Assembly (NCBI GenBank): GCA_018136815.1
Contig: CM030931.1
Location: 10,055,072-10,119,071 of the forward strand
Source: Isochrysis galbana
Taxonomy: Eukaryota > Haptophyta > Isochrysidales > Isochrysidaceae
DNA length: 64,000 bases
Reading direction: 5' to 3'
A program made the position numbers and the translations under genes. This document shows, one piece after another, positions 59,219-64,000 of this stretch. Every line of letters begins with the position of its first letter. Position 1 is the first letter of the stretch. The notes beneath the pieces were generated by a model. It saw only the letters and a list, made by a program, of their open reading frames with translations. It had not been told where the DNA came from and did not search any database.

Positions 59219-59680
59219 TGACATCAGGCTAGAAGCGAGAAGGAACGAAACGAGAACCTGAATTCTAGGTCGCTAGGGACAAACCCTCTCAACCTAGGTG
59301 TAGATGTGCCTGAGTTTCACCGTGTTGCCGCATTGCGAAGGACCTGGAGATAAGAGCCTGGACATCGCATCAGCTAGGATGAATGCGACAAGGTTGCACC
59401 TCCTTATGAACATGAACATGCAGGGGTGGGACCAAATGAACGCGTCTCGTCTCACGTGCGCGCGCGCCATGCTTGGCGGTGAATATCCCCGATTCTTCAA
59501 GAAGTTTTTAACGCGCTCTCTATTTCTCTCATGAGGAACCTCACGAAGATTTCATTCATTCAGGCCCATCATACCGATGAGTTTGGATTGCTCCGAGGGA
59601 CGTTCCAAAGAATTGAACATAACTCACACGCGCGAGCGCCCCTACCACCCACCCACACGCAACTGACGTGACCAGGTGGA
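59219..59680. other. Intergenic region, no gene seen
   Basis: Ordinary-composition sequence between the hAT-like element and the stop codon of the minus-strand gene. No features recognised. Confidence 0.45.
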
Positions 59681-60325
59681 TTATTGCTGGTGAATATCCA
59701 GTGCGCGAGAAGGCGATGGATCTGAAAGTACGGGTATGATTTGCGACGCATCTTCCATATTGGAGACTAGCGAATCGAGAGCTTGGTGCACACCGACGAT
59801 CTCTTTCACACTCTGCCTGCACAATGAGATGGCGCTCATGATGTCGCGAGCTTCCACATGCTGCGCAACGCGCGCACGTCGAAGCTGGGTTTCAGTAGCA
59901 GCGAGCCGCTCAGATAAAACGACGGCTTCTACCTTCGCGGCAGAAAGCTCTGTCCCTACCCATTCAGGCTTGCAGTCGTCCGCTGTCCGCCTGGGCTGAT
60001 CTGATAACCGCTGCACCAAAGAGCGTGCCGCCCCGGCAGAGCTCTCTTGGGAGTTTGCCTTCACTCCTGCCGCAGTATGAACATCATCGCCACGCCGCTC
60101 TTCCCTACACTGATCTGCAGAAGGGCCTCGCCCGACTTCTCGAGGCAACTCGGCCTGGGCTGTCATAGTACCGAACGCATACGATTTCTGCACCGCCGTC
60201 GGCTCCACGCATAAGGGTGGCGTGCCTACCGCCGCTGTGAACGTGACATCGGTCTGCAGCTCAGGTTGCTGCTCAGCGAGCTCTCTTTGTCGAGCCAGAG
60301 CGTCCACAGTAGCCCCCGCTCGCAT
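59681..60325 (-). CDS. Uncharacterised protein with predicted coiled-coil segments
   Basis: From ATG 60325 to a stop at 59681, 214 residues. I do not recognise it. The composition is balanced and protein-like, unlike neighbouring low-complexity frames. VDALARQRELAEQQPEL near the start, and AKVEAVVLSERLAATETQLRRARVAQHVEARDIM (read as consecutive heptads, about 140-175), suggest coiled coils. They are followed by VKEIVGVHQALDSLVSNMED. The frame stays open upstream of the ATG, so an earlier exon could exist. It is 3'-adjacent to a mosaic of transposon fragments, but nothing shows that it is transposon-derived. Confidence 0.5.
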   Translation of the reverse strand: MRAGATVDALARQRELAEQQPELQTDVTFTAAVGTPPLCVEPTAVQKSYAFGTMTAQAELPREVGRGPSADQCREERRGDDVHTAAGVKANSQESSAGAARSLVQRLSDQPRRTADDCKPEWVGTELSAAKVEAVVLSERLAATETQLRRARVAQHVEARDIMSAISLCRQSVKEIVGVHQALDSLVSNMEDASQIIPVLSDPSPSRALDIHQQ

Positions 60326-60659
60326 CGCGTTGTTCGCACTTATCGTGCGAGGATGCCCAGCGGTCGGCGGTCGGTGGGTCACAAATAAACTGGCGAGGCA
60401 CCAGAAGGGGGTTTTTGAAGGGCTCAAGAAGGTCCTAACGGGAGGCCCCCTCAATAGCACCTGGGCGCTCTTGGGGCTCTATTGGGGCCTCGTTGCAAAA
60501 GGTGAAAAACGCGCGTTCTCCTCTCCAAGAGCGGCTCGACTTGCCTTCTCCTCTGCAGTTCACGGGGAGACGGGGAGGGGCGCGCAATGCCGACGCCGAC
60601 GCGCCCCTTCACCGCGCAGGAGTTGGAGGATGCAGAGCTGGCCCTCACTCCGCGCCCTC

Positions 60660-61020
60660 TCCCACCGACGGCGCGACGGCGCCACGTACCATTTCGAAGC
60701 CGTCGACGAGTTCACCTCTTTCGCCTTCCTCTCGCCCGGCCGCTCGCACACCGTCGACGACTGGCTCATCTTCCTTCGCCGCGTCGCCCTCGAGGCCCGC
60801 GCACATGGCCACCAGCCTCTCCGCCTTCGCTTCGATCGCGCTCCCGAGCTCGCCAACGCCGACTTCCGCCAACGCGTCGAATCCGAACTCTGCCTCCTCG
60901 TGCAGCTCACCTCCCGCGAACACCACCAAGGCGTCGGTCGAGCCGAACGCCACCACGACATTATCACCCGCGCCGCCGAAGCAATGCTACCCCGAGATGT
61001 CCTGCGAGAAGGATGTCGCG
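60660..61020 (+). pseudogene. Copia-type integrase fragment
   Basis: One frame reads AVDEFTSFAFLSPGRSHTVDDWL, then LRLRFDRAPELAN, then REHHQGVGRAERHHDIITRAAEAML. This follows the Ty1/copia integrase core: V-D-x-F-S-R start, the second Asp in an LR-x-D-x-x-x-E block, and the third catalytic Glu in NGxAER (here VGRAER). Reverse transcriptase, protease and LTRs are not seen nearby. The fragment is fused downstream to DDE-transposase sequence. It is a relic. Confidence 0.6.
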
Positions 61021-61039
61021 CCGTTGAACATGTCTATCC

Positions 61040-61253
61040 TCTACCACCGATGTGTCCCACGCGGCGTTTGTTGCGGCTGGAATTCCCCTCCCCAACTTGG
61101 TCGGGTTTGTTGATGGCAAGTTGTGGAAAGTGGCGCGTCCCGTGCGAGCTCAAGCCCCATTCTATTCTGGTCACAAGAGGTGAGAGGTGTCATGGTGTCA
61201 AGTTTCAGGGACTTGTGCTGCCCAATGGCATTCAGCCGTGGCCTTACGGTGTC
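61040..61253 (+). pseudogene. PIF/Harbinger-type DDE transposase fragment
   Basis: The frame at 61047 gives SHAAFVAAGIPLPNLVGFVDGKLW, then ARPVRAQAPFYSGHKR, then, after a one-base frameshift, VKFQGLVLPNGIQPWPYG. The order GFVDG...P...Y-SGHKR...KFQ...LPNG is that of DDE_Tnp_4 (Harbinger-like) transposases around the first catalytic Asp. Only about 70 residues remain. The following tail (61254 onward) is shared with 35191-35574. Confidence 0.6.
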
Positions 61254-61580
61254 AGACTTACAAAGTCTAGACGCTTGAGGTTCTTGAGGGTGTACTTTAG
61301 CAAGCTAGCAAGATGCTCGTTACTTCCTTGGTCTTCATCGACACGTGCTTACTACTCCCTTGATCTCCATGCCTGGGTGATCAGTCCAGAGCTAGGGCAT
61401 ATTCCGAGTAGAAGCTTGTAGAAGCTGCTTGGCCACGTGGATATAATGGTAGACCAACATTGAATGAAGTGTAGTGATTGATAGAAGCGTGGAGACGTCG
61501 TACACGTATAGACATAAGAACGAAAATTGATGATTTACCATCGGCGGTTATAACGGTAGAGCGGAAAATAGCGAAATAGC
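61254..61580 (+). repeat. Transposon-tail repeat, copy 2 (continues at 62831-62890)
   Basis: Nearly identical to 35191-35530. It is interrupted after GAAATAGC by the insertion 61581-62830, then resumes with GAAATAGCCTGCAGAGGC and TCGCGAATGCGACAT at 62831-62890, where an expanded CAGAGG run has been added. The uninterrupted copy at 35 kb proves the insertion. Confidence 0.78.
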
Positions 61581-61589
61581 CCTAGGTGT

Positions 61590-62271
61590 AGCGGACAAAA
61601 ATTCCGTCCTAGAAACTAGGACCACGTCCTAGAAAATTCTTGGATTTCTAGGACTCTGCCGATCATGCCTCCATTATAGCCTATGGTGAGCTTATGAGAC
61701 ATCCCATCACCTGAAGCAAACCATCTCCACATCCCATTCAACCTTAGCTCTCCCCATGACCAACTCTGCGGAGCTTGTCTTTGCTTACTTTTGCTACCAC
61801 ATTCAGCATGCGGTGCTACACTCGGGCGTCCGCTCGCACCAGAGGAGTTTTATTTTAGACCTTTTGGAGCAGTAGGCTAGCGGATTGGACACTTAGATGA
61901 CAAAACCAAGCTTGGTGGTCACTGAAGGTCTCAAAGAGGGCAGTCAAAGCAACATTTCATCTCCTGGGGACCATGGGTAGAAGAGTCCCCATTGGATGGT
62001 ATCAGCCATTTCGCCATTTCTCCCGTTTCTAGGACAAGCAGCCATTCCGACCAGATGACCCGTAAACGCGTCACAAAACTTGATGTTGCTGAGGGAATGG
62101 TGCCTAGGTACACCTGGAACATTTAATGAGGACATGCATGTGGTAACTCAATAGCCAAGGTTTGGGACAAAATAACATGGTATGCTCATGCTCTCACCTA
62201 GCAAATAGCAAAGTCCGTCCTAGTTTCTAGGACTGGTCCTAGAAAGCTGGGTACCTTTATCCTTTATCCGG
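61590..62271. mobile_element. Nested small DNA element inside the hAT-like transposon
   Basis: Flanked by TAGGTGT (61583-61589 and 62272-62278). The ends are a short imperfect inverted repeat (GCGGACAAAA at left; CCGGATAAAG at right when inverted). Near each end stand palindromic words GTCCTAGAAACTAGGAC and GTCCTAGTTTCTAGGAC (about 61606 and 62217). The interior is non-coding. The class is unclear; the 7-8-bp duplication fits hAT or a related superfamily. Confidence 0.62.
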
Positions 62272-62654
62272 TAGGTGTTAAACACTTAAACACAGGAACA
62301 GTGTGTTTCTACGGAAGTCAAAAACGGTGTTTTTCACCGTGTTTCTATAGGAGACCCCTATGTCCGGAACAGAGGGCTGCGCGCTGCGCGCGCGCGGTGA
62401 GTGAGCGTGCGAGCAAGGCGCAAGGCCATAGCCATAGAGCATAATCATAATCAATTCCGCCGCTTGATACTTGATTGCTTGGCCTCCCACTCCCACCTAC
62501 CACTACCACCTACCACCTACCACTTAGCACCTAGCAGTTGGATGCAAGACAATCAATCATCAATCACAATCAAGCTTGACCGTTACAATTACAATTACAC
62601 TCACTCCCACAAGAACTACCGGTAGCTGTGAGCTGTGAGCCTATGGGAGATGGA

Positions 62655-62715
62655 GATGGGGATAGGGGATATAAATATATATGTATATAATATATATATA
62701 TGATATATATATGAC
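62655..62715. repeat. AT microsatellite
   Basis: ATATATAT-type tract within the right half of the hAT-like element. Confidence 0.7.
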
Positions 62716-62890
62716 CCGCTGTCCGCTGTTTTCGGTACTGTGTGTTTCACCGTGTTTCCAAAAAGCCAAAAACTGCTGTTTTTGGTGTGTTTCTAGTTCT
62801 AGACCTAACCCACCGTGTTTCACATCTAGGGAAATAGCCTGCAGAGGCAGAGGCAGAGAGGCAGAGGCTGCTCGCGAATGCGACATCTCT

Positions 62891-63228
62891 GTGGGTGCGC
62901 CTCCATGCGTGAGCATGGCTGGGCTTCATGCTGGACTTTGTACGCTTTTTTGATTTTGACAGCTCCCATAGGGGGCTGTGATGTTGGTGGCGCCGGGCCG
63001 GCCTCTCGTGCACGAGCACGAGGGCTGTACCACACAGCTGTGTAGGGGCCAGGTTCGGAGGCCTCCCCTAAAGGAGTTGGGTGGCTCGTGCTGTGGGTGG
63101 TTGTGGCTGGTGAGAGTTGGTGTGTTGGTCTGCATGGCAGCCAGCCATGGCTGCCATGCTGCCATGCTGCGTTGTTCGCATGCTTCGCGGGCCGGCGCGC
63201 GCCGCGATGTCTGATGTCTCACGCGCAC
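62891..63228. other. Region 3' of the MERA exon, no exon identified
   Basis: This should contain the first intron and possibly the next exon of the minus-strand MERA gene. It has a local repeat of CATGGCAGC words (63133-63172). I could not define an exon. Confidence 0.4.
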
Positions 63229-63366
63229 CTGGTTCGGGGGGTCGTCCGAGCGCGGGCGCTTCGGTGACAGCGGCGTGTCCATGAGCAGGTCGTCGTCCTC
63301 GGCAGCATCGGCGTGGGGTGGCGAGGGGAGCGGGGAGCGGGGCGCGCTGGCGCTGGCGCGCTCCAT
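63229..63366 (-). CDS. First exon of an unknown gene family (MERA...PKRPR)
   Basis: A 46-codon exon from ATG 63366 ending CAG|GTGCGC (phase 0). MERASASAPRS is followed by a Pro-rich acidic part and PLSPKRPRSDDPPNQ. The layout matches the exon at 53267-53383: the same first four residues, a PLS-KRPR basic motif near the end, a final Gln and a GTGCG donor. It is probably a nuclear protein of unknown function; the rest of the gene is to the left or lost. Confidence 0.5.
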
Positions 63367-64000
63367 GACCCATGACCCTATCAGTTTACTGATAGTTGTT
63401 AGGGCTTAGAGCAGGGGGAGATGTGCTCAGTAGGGGAAATCGAGGTCGGCTATTGAAACTGTTATAAAAACAAAACTCACGATGGACACATTAGGTGTAA
63501 GTGGGTGGGTGGGTGGGGTGGGGCGTTGGGGGCTGACCCGGCGGAAGGGAGATCCAGATCGTCTCTCCGTCTCTCCGTCTCTGTGGTAGAGTGTAAAGTG
63601 GATGGACCGATCGCCGAGAAAGGGCGAGGGGAGGCGCCGTCCTTTGAATCTCCCTAAAGTGTCTAGATCCTTTGCATCGGCCTTGGGCCTGTAGACCCCG
63701 AATGTCTCCAACCCCCCCCGCCCGCGACGAGTTTTGTTTTCACCCCCCCCCTCCCCCCCCCTCCCCCTTCTCCCTCCCTCCCTACCCCCCCTGCCCCACG
63801 TGGGCTTGGCACCTCGCTGTGATGAAGTTGCCTAATGAGGGGGAGCGCGGGGCGGGGGGGGGGGGGAGGGCGGGGGCGGGGGGGGGGGCCGGCGGCGGCC
63901 GGCGGCGGGGGCGGCGCGCGCGCGCGACCTCGCTGCTCCCCCCCCCCCCCCCCCGCCCCCCCCCGCCCTCCCGCCCCCCCCCCCCCCCCCTCCCCCTCCC
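63367..64000. repeat. Window end: low-complexity C and G runs, no gene seen
   Basis: Non-coding sequence up to about 63700, then C- and G-homopolymer-dominated sequence to the end (63709-64000). Base accuracy in such runs is doubtful. Confidence 0.6.

Larger units (their letters stand above)
61581..62830. mobile_element. hAT-like non-autonomous transposon interrupted by a second element
   Basis: Flanked by the 8-bp target duplication GAAATAGC (61573-61580 and 62831-62838). The paralogous site at 35 kb has a single GAAATAGC, so this is a real insertion. When the nested element 61590-62271 and one copy of its target duplication are removed, the ends read CCTAGGTGTTAAACAC and, inverted, CCTAGATGTGAAACAC: a 16-bp terminal inverted repeat with two mismatches. 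The right half is full of GTGTTTC words (subterminal repeats). No transposase is present. The reconstructed parent element would be about 560 bp. Confidence 0.82.

Overview
This window is nuclear DNA of a GC-rich, flagellated alga with a complex red-lineage plastid. Five things in the sequence support this: spliced genes with GT-AG introns, a plastid fibrillin (PAP) protein with an ER-type signal peptide followed by a transit-like segment, two cilium-type genes (ARMC9 and a dynein-arm-like thioredoxin), abundant eukaryotic transposons, and long G/C and GA/CT low-complexity runs. A haptophyte is my best guess, but that is inference. There are no bacterial operons, rRNA genes or CRISPR arrays.

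Host genes, left to right: a three-exon Maf/ASMTL-type nucleotide pyrophosphatase (3038-4012, minus); a two-exon RING-finger, RNF170-like E3 ligase (4766-6249, plus), divergent from Maf; an LRR-like gene cut in two by a retrotransposon (8656-8717 and 32630-32957, plus); a three-exon thioredoxin (36042-36689, plus); MLH1 (38561-40879, minus); a small unknown protein with two LWNTAW motifs (42496-42762, minus); ARMC9 (49044-51626, minus), head to head with an unknown 204-residue protein (52056-52670, plus); two related first exons beginning MERA (53267-53383, plus; 63229-63366, minus); a four-exon plastid fibrillin (55306-57177, plus); and an unknown coiled-coil-like protein (59681-60325, minus).

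The core, 8718-32624, is a Ty3/gypsy chromovirus-type LTR retrotransposon on the minus strand. It has LTRs of about 1.39 kb with TG...CA ends and is flanked by the 5-bp target duplication GAGCG. Its order is gag, an amber codon, a Ser/Pro-rich extension, then pol. Pol carries an N-terminal domain resembling phage-type cytosine methyltransferases, then aspartic protease, reverse transcriptase, RNase H, integrase and a C-terminal chromodomain. The element appears about 1.7 times because of a 100-N gap: 8729-18649 and 18750-28674 are the same sequence, differing almost only by one-base indels. I read this as two unmerged overlapping contig ends, so the real element is probably one copy of about 13.9 kb. 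A third, truncated copy (43995-46797) lies beside an inverted, diverged LTR relic (about 46850-47145).

The rest is dense with smaller mobile DNA. Three hAT-like non-autonomous elements have 8-bp target duplications (1404-1853, 58387-59210, 61581-62830), and the last contains a further nested element. A SINE/LINE-like family starts with a motif near AACTAAGTTTATACTT, and one copy (7334-8216) has an 18-bp target duplication. There are also fragments of a LINE reverse transcriptase, a copia-type integrase and a PIF/Harbinger-type transposase.

The most novel item is the methyltransferase-bearing retrotransposon. Its gag reading frame starts inside the LTR, with no recognisable primer-binding site between LTR and gag.
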